From contig JBAJFE010000007.1 in NCBI GenBank assembly GCA_037903355.1, forward strand, positions 17,490 through 81,489: a stretch of 64,000 bases of DNA, written 5' to 3'. The stretch's first letter is position 1. Each line of letters begins with the position of its first letter. The translations under genes were made by a program, and so were the position numbers. Under the pieces are notes generated by a model, which saw nothing but the letters and a program-made list of their open reading frames with translations, did not search any database and was not told the origin of the DNA. Source of the stretch: Trichuris trichiura (Eukaryota > Nematoda > Enoplea > Trichinellida > Trichuridae). Shown here one piece after another: positions 16,741 to 28,311 of the stretch.

Positions 16741-19700
16741 TCAGGAGCTGGAAGAAATTTTGCGAAGCGATGCTCGACCAAAGCCAAGTCGGTCTCCTTA
16801 CCTGCTGACGTCGGAACTAGACCAATTTTCCCTGCGACGATAGGACGTTCTGTTCGCGCGGTTACCTTTACTTCGAAAATTTTCCAGCGTCGTCTCCGGG
16901 TCTTGCATACCCCGATTTCGCCTGTCCAATTCCCTGTTGAAAAGAAAAAGAGAAAACAACGTTGCGCGACAATGACAAAAAAAAGCATGCAAGCGCCTAC
17001 TGTCTTCGACGAAAAGTCAATTCGCGAAATTCCTCCTCGCGCTCCTGAAGAACAACGTCGTAACAGCGTGGACAGACAGACCAACAATAGAAACGAGCTG
17101 AGCCAACGTCAGCAAACTTTCGACGCGTACAATTCTTTCGCGCCGCTGCTCCTCGCGCTTCATCTTGCTTTCCTCCATACCACGGGCCACTAAATAACAA
17201 CAAAAAAAATGACGTATAACGCTTTTTAAAAATTGATACGAGCATAAATGCAAACGATACCGTACTCATGATAATCAAGTTTGTTCTATTCAAAAATTAC
17301 ATTAAGACAAACAACGCCTGCTGCCGACTTTTTGCACATTACGCCCGAGAAATGCAAGCCCTACGTTTAGGTTTAGGCGTACGCAAAGGCGACAAAGTCC
17401 CAGTACGAAGGCGGGACGCGATTTCGATGTTGTCTGTCTTACTGTATTATTGCAAGAAAACTCACCAACTTTCTTGAGAGCTCGCTGCGTCTGCAATTTC
17501 AAAATTTCCGCAGCCGACGGCCGATTCTGCAATAGGGAAAATTAGGAGCGAATGCTAGAGATGCAAATGAGCTGGAGAATGCTTGCCTTGCTGTCAGTTC
17601 TACTTTGTGACTTGACAACGCTGCTTGCGGGCACTTGTCGTTTCCTAAACAGAGCAAATTGCCAACAGCGGACAATGTGTAGTCGTCGGCTGGCTGGAAG
17701 AAAGTTGGATAACCAACATTGACTCAAACGGCAGCCGATATAGGGGCCATTGCGTTGCGCGCGCATAGGTAAGAGGAACATACATTAGCTGTCGTTTTGT
17801 TCGCTTCAGACGTCTCCTCGTATTTTCCACCTCGCGTCGTTCCTGCTCCGAGTCGCTCATGCTCGAGCGGATACTTAGCTGCGACAAATCCGATGCGCTC
17901 TCGTCCGACTGTTGTCCATCTTCAACTACTTGCTTTTCGCTCTTCGCTTCAGCGTCGCTATTACATGAACTGCGTCTATCGCTTCTTCTCGAAAATGACG
18001 AGGTTGAAGATGAAGATGATGACGTTGAAGACGAAGATGATGACGAATCACGATGACGATAATAATGACGTCGATGAGGACGATCGTGACTACGACTATA
18101 TTGTCGACATCGATCCGGAGATGGTGAACTGCTTGCGCTATTATAGCGCCTTAATCTTTTGCGACTACTTCGAGAATCACATGCCGAATATGAGGGTGAA
18201 CGTCTTCTGCAGTTGCGTCGAATTGGTGAGCTAAAAAAAAATGCAAATATTTCAACCCCGTAAGCAGTCAATCGACGCAATGTAACAATAAATAGAACGC
18301 GCATCCCCAACGTTAATCATACTTACTGCGTATCTCTTCTTCGAGCGGAGGATGAATGTCTTTTCGACGTTGGTTTCTTTTTCATTTCAGCTTTCACGTC
18401 GCCGTCAAAGCTTGTGATATAAGTTACCGCATTTTCGTTTGCATCGTCGCTTTCCGAGCTGCTCGACTCGCTTGGCTTTTCCAGTTGCGAAGGCGGTTCC
18501 GCCTTACGTAACATTCTAAGAGACAAACGCCGATCGGTGTACTCTTTAAGAAAATGCCTTAAAGATTAGTGCTACTCAAGTGGAAGGCCAATGTCCGCTC
18601 GAGAGCTTCGACATATATCTTTCAATCGCTTTCTTTCGCGTCGCGAATGCTTACCCTGAAATAACCGCAAAAGGATTGGCCAAAAAAACTATTTTTCAAA
18701 CAATTACGGCAAGAGTGGCCCTTTGTTCTTCCAATTCTTTCAGCGATTGCAAATGATCGCGCTCCTGTTCGTCCACAGTTAAAAATCTGCAACAAAACGC
18801 CAACGTCATTGGCCCAACGGGTAAAAGTATGCCTACTTTGTGAAATCGCCCATTTTCATGCCGTAACGAGTAGCAATCCTGTTCAATTCGTGCATATCTT
18901 CGTTGGTTAACAGCGAAATGTCCAACCGGACGTCTTTAAAGGGAAAATTTTAACAAACAATGACAACGGACGAATAGAAAGAGTCAGTACCAAATTCGTC
19001 TTCCTCTTCTTCATCGGAGGTCATATTATTCTCCTCCGATTTCGCGCTCCAGTGTTGTTGCCCTTCCTTTCCGCTAACGCCGGACGATTTCACGAACTGC
19101 TGATAACTGTTTACTGGATCGGTACTGTCTTCGTAAGTATAGCCAATAGCGGCAGTTGGCCGATGCCTGTACCAGCGAAGTATAAACAGATTGGAAACGC
19201 TGTGTACAAAAAAAGATTGCTTACTTCTTTTTGCTTTCATCACGTTTAGACTGAACTTGCGTTGACGAGCCGAATCGTTCTTCCATGTAAATTTGTCTAA
19301 GGAACTTCTCTTCGGGAACTGCAAGAACGAGCGCGCGCGCGTCAAAGTTTTTGTAAGCACCTTTGGAACAACTTACTTTTTTCGAAATCGTTGATAACCA
19401 AAAGCCTGTATCGCTCGTAGTTCATCTTGCGCTCCTCCAAGCCAGACGACTTGGAGCGATCTAGCTCTGTTCCGCTGTCGGGTAGTTTGTCAAGATAGGA
19501 TCTCGCGTCAAAACGATCAATAAGAACGGTTGGATCTCCCTGCCATGGACACCTAAGAGAAAGTAGAACGCGTATGTCATGCAGCAACGACAAGAAAGCG
19601 GCTTACAAAATGCTGGAAGAGTCGGCATTTTGACAATCAAAGTGTATCTTGCAAGCCTGTCCGTGCACCTGCATAAACTCGGTCGGATCCTTTCTCTGCA

Positions 19701-19860
19701 ATATAATTTGAATCAATAAAACAAAGTTATTATAAAAATCAGCAAGGTGCCGAATTTTTACAATTCGCTCGTAGTAAAAACGTCGCCTTTCCGCTCTTTT
19801 CTTGTGGTCGACCATAATGGTGCGAATTTTTCTCTCTTGTCGGCGAGCTTCAAACCACAT
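16741..19860 (-). CDS. CLASRP: CLASRP / SWAP2 splicing regulator (CLK4-associating SR-rich protein)
   Basis: Sixteen exons can be chained in frame: 19860-19762, 19695-19607, 19552-19377, 19318-19225, 19166-18991, 18933-18837, 18786-18708, 18655-18576, 18515-18327, 18230-17784, 17644-17587, 17526-17466, 17189-17131, 17044-17001, 16933-16802, 16747-16741 (629 codons). The start MWFEARRQERK and following DHKKRAERRR, KDPTEFMQVHG, PWQGDP, IDRFDARSYLD, NYERYR and IGYTYEDST match the conserved SWAP-N-protein domain of CLASRP. A VTYITSF motif precedes a long Ser/Arg and Ser-rich region (exon 10). A coiled, Glu/Arg-rich tail follows. The family regulates alternative splicing with CLK kinases in the nucleus. 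ATG lies 17 nt after a CTACAG acceptor, suitable for trans-splicing. Oddities are a GC-AG intron (17586-17527) and a 7-nt last exon; without that last splice the protein would stop at 16800. Confidence 0.93.
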
Positions 19861-19979
19861 GACTGCCTGCACGTACTGTAGTTCAAAAATAAGCAATCGG
19901 GAGCAACAAACGGCAAAAAAAGAAGCGTAACTATCGTACACCTTAGGAGAGAAGGATAAAGCCGGCACGAATGGAAAAC

Positions 19980-19985
19980 TTTATT
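19980..19985 (-). promoter_or_regulatory. Poly(A) signal of the ataxin-3 gene
   Basis: AATAAA on the minus strand lies about 40 nt past the ataxin-3 stop codon and only about 120 nt before the CLASRP start. This is the tight spacing expected between genes processed from a shared transcript. Confidence 0.6.
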
Positions 19986-20025
19986 TAAAGGCGATAAGGA
20001 ATTTGGCCAGACGAATAAGCGCATC

Positions 20026-22017
20026 TCATTTTTTCTTAGCTTCCTCCAAACGCCTAAGAAAGGCTTCCCGCTTCCTTCGAACCTCCTCGGCTGAAGGAAA
20101 CACGTCGGGAGTGACATCCGAGTGCCTTATTTGGTCTGTATTGTCAATTGACGCTTGGCCATTAATATGGGCGTCTGATGTACCGCATTCAGCGGCAGGT
20201 AAGCTAACATCTGAAAACAAGATGATACCGTTAAAGAAAACTAAGTGATTCACGCCATAGATTTCATAGGTGCACAACTTGGGCAAACCAACCAACGGGG
20301 AAATAGCAAAAGAATTCGCGCAGACGCATAGCACCCATTTGGAAAGTTACAGTCGCAAACGGCAAAGAACCACCTGCAAGAAAGGAAGAAAATTTAAATT
20401 TGAAACCCGACAAGTTACTTAATTAATCTTAGGAAAAAAGACTAAACCGCTTTTTTGATGGCGATTGAAAAGATCAATGAGAATTGATTTTGAAAAATTT
20501 GAAATTAAGCGAGGTACTTTTTTTCGACCCTGGCAAAACACAATGCATGCAAGATGATTGAAAGTTGAACTTTTTCATAGCTGGGAGAAGATGAGGAGAT
20601 TTCGGCACTTATTTCGCAATTAGGCGTTTATTACCGCTAGTAATGTCAACACTTTTCATCGAACACGCCTTATTGATAGTCAAGTACTACTTGGTTGTCC
20701 AACCGGTTTTCGCAGCGCCCTTTGTCTTTGACATCGACAGGTTAAGGATCTAATACAACCCGAAGGATTTCCAGCGACAGAAACCCTGTTTTAATCTTTA
20801 AACTGAAATCGCATGCTTAAACTACTGTCTCTCCAAATTCGCTACAGTAAGAACCTGCAGACTATTACTGCAACTGCTGTTCAGCACGCGTAGCAAAAAC
20901 GTATATTCAAAGTCAAAGCGGTATAAGATTTAAAAATTCAAACACCGGAGAGTGCAGCATGCGCGAAAGAAGGTTAATGCAAGCGTGAGCATGCAACAGT
21001 TTTCGAAACAGCATTCGAAGGAAACCAACGTTCTTTAAGCACCAGCAAAACGAAAAATGGAACAATAAAGAAAGCAACTTGCGATTGACATAGTTCAAAC
21101 CTTTGCTTTCCATAAGGGCTTTCTGCAGGCTGCGATCATTATGGTCAGCAGCTTCGCGACTAGCAATTAATGCCTTTAGCAGATCTTCGTCACTTTCGTC
21201 GACATAGTCTGTTGGACTGAGAGCGGGAACAATTTTGTTATTAAAAGGTTTAGGTTGAAAGGCATCTGAATCGACGTTAACAACATCTTCAATGTCACCG
21301 CAATCTACTACACTGTTTTCAGCCGGACAAGGCGGCAACTGTCCTTCGACAACGAAAACTGTGTACCCTGAAAGCAGCACAATTCATTTTAACGTACCGG
21401 AGCATGGTAGCGTATAATTCAAACCTTCTGCCGCCAACTGAGCGAGGTATAATTCTAAGTGGCAATCGGAAATGATCGTCGGCCCGGAATTGAGCGAATT
21501 CAGGTTGAACCAACAGCCATTGATACGCCGCAAGGTGAACCAGTGATTTTCAAAGTTACAGATAAATGCCGAACACGTCCTTAAAAGTGAATACATGGAC
21601 AACTGTACGGAAAATCGGTCCATTCAGAGTTACAATGAGCCAATGTTTCTTGCCTGAAAGTCGCAAAGGCCAACCAAACGTAAGTCGAACACTTTGAGCG
21701 CTTCCGAGATTACTTGCACCGAAAAGTAGCCATCGTCGTTTACATTTAACGATAAGTCCTGAAACGCCATTTCCAATAAAATGACAACCTGACAAGGAGA
21801 CAAGTACTAACACAGTCTACGGTACCCAGTACGGACCGTTCAAGCTCGTCCAGCTTTCGCGCTATCTCTGCCAAATCCACAGCACTGAAATATGCTCCTT
21901 GCAATAGGTTGTTCAGTGCGTGCTGGGCGCACAGCATTCCCTCTTGCTGCGAATCAAAAAATCTTTCAACTATGCACAAGCAGCAAATGTTACCTTTTCG
22001 AAAAATACTTCGCCCAT
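20026..22017 (-). CDS. ATXN3: Ataxin-3 (Josephin-domain deubiquitinase)
   Basis: Six exons: 22017-21994, 21946-21833, 21758-21654, 21602-21425, 21367-21101, 20210-20026 (290 residues plus stop). The start MGEVFFEKQEGMLCAQH aligns with the Josephin N-terminus and holds the catalytic Cys with its preceding Gln. FENHWFTLR supplies the catalytic His and CWFNLNS the Asn. Two ubiquitin-interacting motifs follow (DEDLLKALIASRE and RSLQKALMESK). The tail EEVRRKREAFLRRLEE matches the VCP/p97-binding arginine-rich segment, and the protein ends in KKK where vertebrate orthologues carry polyglutamine. Ataxin-3 trims ubiquitin chains with p97 in protein quality control. The exon 2 donor is slightly ambiguous (TCC|GTACTG chosen; a GTAGAC 18 nt later also keeps frame). 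Intron 3 (21653-21603) is GC-AG. First gene of a same-strand trio with CLASRP and the TFIIIA-like gene. Confidence 0.95.
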
Positions 22018-24398
22018 CGCAATCGGGCAGCGCTTCGAAAGAAGATTGTAAAAAACGCAGGTTACGTCTCTCCGAACGCAAGAAGAAAGGCAGATAACAG
22101 CAGTTGAAAGTTGAGTACAGCTCGTCTACAGACTGCTCAAAATGGATCAACAAGTACGACGCATGATCACAGTCCATATTTATGCATTCATTCAAAAGAA
22201 GCTAAAAACATCATGTGCGTTTGAATCGGACGGAGCTTACTTCCTGCTAAAAATATGACAGATCAACCATGGCTACAGCTTTACTTTCAAGCTTAGGAGA
22301 GTGAGTCATGTCCATTTTTACAATTGCTGTGATCGCAATATGCCCGTTTAATGCAGTGCAGTTAATGCAGTTTGTATTGATAGACCCACCATGACACGTC
22401 TTTTGCTCGGTTCATGCGTGCTAACCGCGCCCGATAGGTAGAAAGCACTTGTCCCGCGCTAAGGTAGTTTTTCCAGTTTTTACAATAGCTCACGTAAACC
22501 CAAGTCCAAATAGTGAGCAGTTATACGCGCGTAACTTAACAAAGCCGTGCTACTGCTTCATAATGTCTTCCTGTAAATAAGTGATTTTCAGGAGGTTGCT
22601 GGAAAATCGAACATTATCCTGGACAGTAGGAGTCCCACCGCGGCAAATTCAGAGTCAACGGCGCTGTTCTTACTAATCCGATTCGAGCAGAGCAAAAGAA
22701 GCCGTGCGTTACGGTGAGCACCTTAAATTGAAACGGTTGGACTCGGTAGTAGAATATGATGTGATAACCTTGAGGAGAACACCTGCGCAAAAAACAGCGC
22801 CTTTTAATTTATTAGGAGCTATTAATAACATGTGTTTCTTCCCATATGTACGTTGGACATCTTTATAATGCCCGCATGCAACCCGTTGAACTACTATTCT
22901 ATTTTTCTTGATGAAGCTGCCGGGAAGACCATAAGCACCGGAAATGCCAAACGTGCGACAAGTCAAGCCCATGAAATGCGACGAGTTGGCTTTAAATCGC
23001 AAGTATGAACAATGGAAAACGGTACTAACGCAAAAATTATACAAAGTGGTGTGCAGGTTCTGTCGTACCTGCGTTTATTTCTTCAGATACGGTATACGCT
23101 TGAAATAACTGCTCCATATTTCGTTAGCGTGCATTTTTCAGATTCCGTGAAATCTCCAAGCCATTAGGGCCTTTCTGTGATTGCGATTCATATTTCTCCC
23201 GGCAAATATTACATTTATCAATATCTGGCTTTCAAAAAAAATTATAGAAACCAAACTTGACAATTCAAACAATACAGAAACCCAACGGACCGCCGACTTT
23301 TGGGAAAGCAATTATTCTGTAAGCAGCTCTCATGAGTTTATTAAGCGCAAGTTATTTGCGCGACAGTGATTTGAATTAAAGTTAAATGACGCCTTTCTCT
23401 TACTTTTATCCAAAAAGAAGGATCGATAGCTTGCATGCGGTTTGCTGAAACGGCTCCCACGCTTTCAGTGTCAAATATTTTACCGCGTTCATTAGAACGT
23501 AACTTCGTTTCGATGCAGCAGCATTGCTTCGCGCTGCCTGGCACCACTGCGTCGTTTATTCAGTTGGATAAACTGAATTAACGCAACGGAATTCAGAGTT
23601 AAGCTAAGCGTTACGAGACTGCCTGCTTTGCTCTTCCCTATTAAAGATTCCCTTCTTCATTGCCGGTAAATTTGTTAAAATTTTGTAACTTGGCTTTATA
23701 TGCCTACGAGAGAGCTTAGGGTTGTGAATAGCCACTAATTAATCGTATGGACTCAATCCTGTGTCAAACTGTTCGCGTCAAAATTTGAGCGACGTTATAC
23801 GTTCACTAAAAGGCAACTGAAAGCTACAATTTGTTTATTTTAAAAATTAGACGAGCTACCGTAAACTACGAAATTCAGGTTCCCTTTTGTTGCGTTCTCG
23901 TTGGAAAGCGCAAAGCGAGTTTCCTTGGCTCCTTACCTACACATAAGACTAAACATAAGGTTTACGTTTCGGCTTAAGTTTAAGAGAAGGCAAAACAGGG
24001 AAACCGGCGTTTTTCATCAATGATACTGCATTTATCAATTACGGTAGGTTGCTCGCGGGGCTGTAGAAAGCAAGATACGTTGACCCAAACATACGAACAA
24101 TATCGATGAGTTGGGAGTAAAGAACTCAGCAATAATTCAATGGCGTTTTCTTAAAAGGAATTCAAATGCTTATCTCTACCTAGCCGTTGCACATGCGCAA
24201 ATGGCCGCCGCGCGAAGCGAGCAGCAACGATAAAATCTTTCTTTCTGTTAACGCAAAAACTGTGAAACATGACAAGCTAACAACAGTAGCTTTCAAAACT
24301 TAACGACGATGTCCGCTCGTCAATAAACTATCAAGTGACGACACCTCTAAACCATAGATAACTGCGAAAATTAGCAGCCGTATTCAACCGCTGGGCGC
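22018..24398. other. Intergenic spacer, one part of a dispersed repeat
   Basis: No gene is supported. A minus-strand frame at 22709-23044 lacks recognisable domains. A segment near 23875-24000 resembles, in inverse orientation, the repeat found twice at 59.4-60.06 kb (shared words such as AACATAAGG followed by GGCTTAAGTTT). Confidence 0.45.
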
Positions 24399-27169
24399 TC
24401 AGTTTCCATTAGGCGTTTCTTGGGAACCAGTATTCGGCAAGTAGACGGTCGAACCGTAAGGTGAGCATATCGGTGTGCTCGCCAAGCTTTGATACGTTAT
24501 TTCGCATTCATTTATCAGCTGAAGAAGTTCATCCGGCGTAGGTCCCTGAGGAATTTGATCTGCAAAACTGGTCAACTCAAACAAAAAAAAATCCAAACAA
24601 AACTATGCAGACAAACCAGAATCGAGCCTCTCCTTTCTACTGCTGAATAGGTCCAAAGCCGTAGTCAGATCCCACAACTGAACCGAGCCATTGCTGTGGC
24701 CGGTGAACAGGAAACGTCGGGGTCTTGCACCCGTCCCGCTGGACCATTCAAACTCGTGTACCAGAAAACTAGTTATGTCGGCTCCGTCGCATGCTTTTAT
24801 GACGCATACCCTTTAATTAACCCAAGTCTTATCATTATTCTGTCCTAGTATAACTTACCGTTCGCCAGTAGAGGCAAGCCGTATGTAAAGCTGACACGTG
24901 TCGGGCACCACTTTCTGGACGAACACTTGTTCGCTGTCTTTGTCACCGAATGGCCCAACATCCAAAACATTATCTCCGTCCGCGTCTGCTGATTCAAGTG
25001 TCATCACTTTGAAAGAAGCCAGCGGAGTGCTACTCGGCTGCGTATTGATCATACCGCGAAACCGCGACAATTTCCACGAACGAACGTGATTATACTCTGT
25101 GCATACTGTAACAAAATTTTCAGACCGTTTGGCTAAAAAACTGAGCGAACACAACTTGTTCCAACCTGAAATAAGGTAGGCCGTTGTCAACGCAATGCGG
25201 CTCACTCTGGAACGATGAACAGTGAAGGTTTGAAACAGCTTTGGCGGTTGGCCAGCCGTCTCCGGATGCTGCGCAATTATTCGCACCGTTCCAGCGCTTG
25301 TACCGTAGGCTATTTCCAACCAATTACCCGACGTTGCTTAAAGTACACCGTGAAAAATTTCTAATTTTTCTATTCAAAAAGCGCACTCGATTTTGGAGTA
25401 AGATAAACGTTAATTGCAGTGATGGCGTCGCCCAAAGGATCGCGATGCAATTCCATTACCAGCAAGTCGTTGTCCTTGATGCGCAACGGAAATTTTTGCA
25501 TGTCTGGAAGATCAAAAATAAATGGATTTTTGCAACAACAACAATCAAATTTCAGAAAGCGCCTGCTTTTGGTACGGTAAAGTAAGACTTACCAATGTAA
25601 TAAATACAGCCGTCCGTGCAGCCTAACAATAGAAACGAACCGGCAGTATCATAGGCGCATATACGACTGACGTCTTGTACCTGCAAGCCAAAAGATGAAA
25701 AACGCGGGCCCATTGGCATAACTTTTTTTCTAACCTGCCAGTTGCGAGTCATACCGTGCCAAATAACTATTTTTCCCACTTTGCTCAAACCGACAAGTTG
25801 GGAGCTAATAAAAAATAAACCATGCACGTGCGCTGGTACTGAGAAACGCCCAATTTCTACGGCTTTCATTTCGCTGTCTATGCTCCAAAGTATGATGAGA
25901 TTGTTGTCCAATGCGACGGCAACCAACTCCTCCGCTTGACTGACGGACTTGGAATTGATAGCTACGTGGCGTATGGTGCTTTCCGTCTTTGGACTAAGAA
26001 AGCTCAAACACCAACCGATATTTCCTTTGAGTCGATAGCAGACCACGTAATTGCTGTACGCGACAGCAATCCAGTTTTGGTGGCCGCGTATGCAACGAAC
26101 TTGCAATGAATTTGGACACATATCTGCTCGGCATGTAAGTTGAAAGAAAGGAGAACGTAACTATCGACGAACGACGTACCAACATGTTGTTTTGCTAACG
26201 CGGAATCCTCCATACGAAGTTTCCCATAATCGCTGGACATTGAAATTCTGCTGCCATGCATTTTACCTCTGCCAACTGTGGTACGCTTGTTTGTACGCCA
26301 GTTCAGGGTGGACTTACTGTCCCATGAATTCGAACTTCCTTCCAGCGATTCGAAAGAAGACGATGGCATACTTGTAACGGAGTTGGACAATGATTTGGTT
26401 GACGCCCACGGTAAACCTGTTCCGTTGTATGGTCTCGCGCTACCGGGAGCAATGGCATTGTTGGATAGGAACCCAATGGGTTCCGATAAATTTCTATGGT
26501 GGCTGACGGTTTTTGACTTGATAGCTCCTTGCTGACAGCAACGACCATCCGACCCGTCCAAACCGGCAGCGACTATGGCAGTTGGAGGTGAAAAGTAGCC
26601 GTGAAAAAGCACATCCCCGCATGGGTTTTGATCAAGTTTATCACACAGTACAAGGCGCCTCACTATAGCAAGCCAACGATATATACAAGTGTGACGTAGG
26701 CTGTGTTTTGCGGAAAACGTACCCAGTGGTCCGATACCGTAGAACTGAGCTTCATGTCTCAAGGCAACAACTTCTACCTCCCTATATGGAAAAATTATTG
26801 AAGGACACTGACAGCGTACACGGAAGCAACACCTCAGGTCCACTTGTTTTGATCGCATGTAATTTAAAATAATGTGGAAAAGCTTCGGATCTCGATCAAT
26901 AAAAATCTAAGATCAACAGCTATTTCAACTGTGCCGGTAAAACCTCGAAAGATGACTCACCGCTCCGGAATCATCCTTTAGGGTAGGAATTCTGCCACTG
27001 AGAAGACTTTAAGAAAATGTTCATTAAAAAAGGAACATTAGAAACTGCCTAGAAAAGCTTACCTGGTGAAGAAGGTGTCAGGAATCCAAGTCAGCGTATT
27101 TCGAGAGGTCGTAAAGTGGGTGCCGCCGACATTCAATTTTATTATTGCGTCCTGTCCATTCAAAAACAT
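24399..27169 (-). CDS. KCTD3: KCTD3/SHKBP1-type BTB and WD-repeat protein
   Basis: At least eleven exons, of which these join in consistent phase: 27169-27063, 27006-26961, 26906-26833, 26781-26723, 26662-26180, 26123-25735, 25680-25593, 25503-25387, 25336-25166, 25105-24859, then exons to the stop at 24399. A T1-type BTB domain comes first ([58 protein letters not shown]). A serine-rich spacer of about 100 residues follows. The WD region then carries KCTD3 signatures: [88 protein letters not shown]. The C-terminus has the [13 protein letters not shown] motif. Vertebrate KCTD3 modulates HCN3 channels; SHKBP1 acts in EGFR signalling. Function in worms is not established. Confidence 0.93.
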
Positions 27170-28311
27170 TTTTTGCTTCCTTGCAGGCCTGAAATGAAGT
27201 CAATACAAGCGGAGTGTCACTTTTAAAATGATCGTTAAAATCCGAGGAAGCTTATCACCTCGAAACGGGACCATTAGCTGAAATAATTACGTCCGTGTAA
27301 ACGAGAAAGGCAACACTTCACCTAGGTGAAAGCTACGGCACAAAGCGGCACTGAATGCCCAAAGGAAGTGGATTGGAAGACCTGAAAAATGCATATTAAA
27401 TATCTGGACGAGAAACTGCCGCAGTAGACAACAAAGTGCATACACGGTTGTAATTGAGCGCTTGGAAAACATCGCTTCCTAAATTGGGAACAGAAATTTC
27501 AAGAAACAACGAAACCAACGAGAAAACGCCTGAGTAGCCAAGAGAATCAAATTCCGCGAAATTCAGGTAAAATGCGTTTTCATGCCTTTCGTGAACGCAA
27601 CCGAACCTTAAAAACAATTCCGACCGTAGACAAGGCGACTAGTACATGCTACGGTTTTTCCCAAATTTTTCTTTCGTAAACTAAACGAGTACGCAGGAAT
27701 ATCTTAGCTTGAAAAAATCGTTTGTACCAAACAGCGCCGTTCTGTTTAATATGTTTTTTTATTGTAGGTCAATTTCAAATATTAGCATTTGACTAAAATT
27801 TAAAATTATAGGCGCAGGCACTTTGTTAAAATCATTCTAACGCCTTTAGTACGAAAAGCGGGTAAACTCGAACCTAAGCATCTTCAACTACTGTATCATT
27901 TCAAATTTATTACCGTTCAAAATGAAGTTAGGTTTCTTCCTACGTAATGCTTTAGTTTTTAAATGCTGCAGCACTTTTTTCTCGTTCGAATGTCAAATAG
28001 CCGCAGCGAACCTTTCCGAAAGACAACGATGAGGAACAAGAGCGCAGTCAGTAAGTTTCCTAGCTTTTTTCCGCTTTCTTTGCCTAGCAGTTGCTTTCTC
28101 GGCGCAATAGCTTTGAAAATCAATTACAAAAAATTGTCAGGTGCTTACTCGGACAGCAAGACATGTTTGAACGGCAAAAAAATTTTGCACAATGCTTTTC
28201 AGAAAAAGATTTTATATTTATAGAAATAGTTGCGCGTTTTCGAATATTCTCTTTCGTTAAATTTTTGCACACACAGCTTGATAGCAATGACTTGCACGAA
28301 AATGGAAGCCT
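27170..28311. other. Intergenic spacer upstream of the KCTD3-like gene
   Basis: No supported gene. A plus-strand pair of short frames around 27990-28366 has exon-like borders, but joining them gives an early stop or a peptide without recognisable domains, and the second overlaps the last arrestin-domain exon in antisense. Confidence 0.45.

Noticed and set aside
17797..18234. Acidic Asp-rich plus-strand frame of 145 codons
   Set aside because: It is the exact antisense of the Ser/Arg-rich exon 10 of CLASRP, whose codon bias creates an open acidic shadow.
22709..23044. 111-codon minus-strand frame between ataxin-3 and the KCTD3-like gene
   Set aside because: The middle part looks weakly protein-like, but no family is recognised, the start is not convincing and no partner exons are found.
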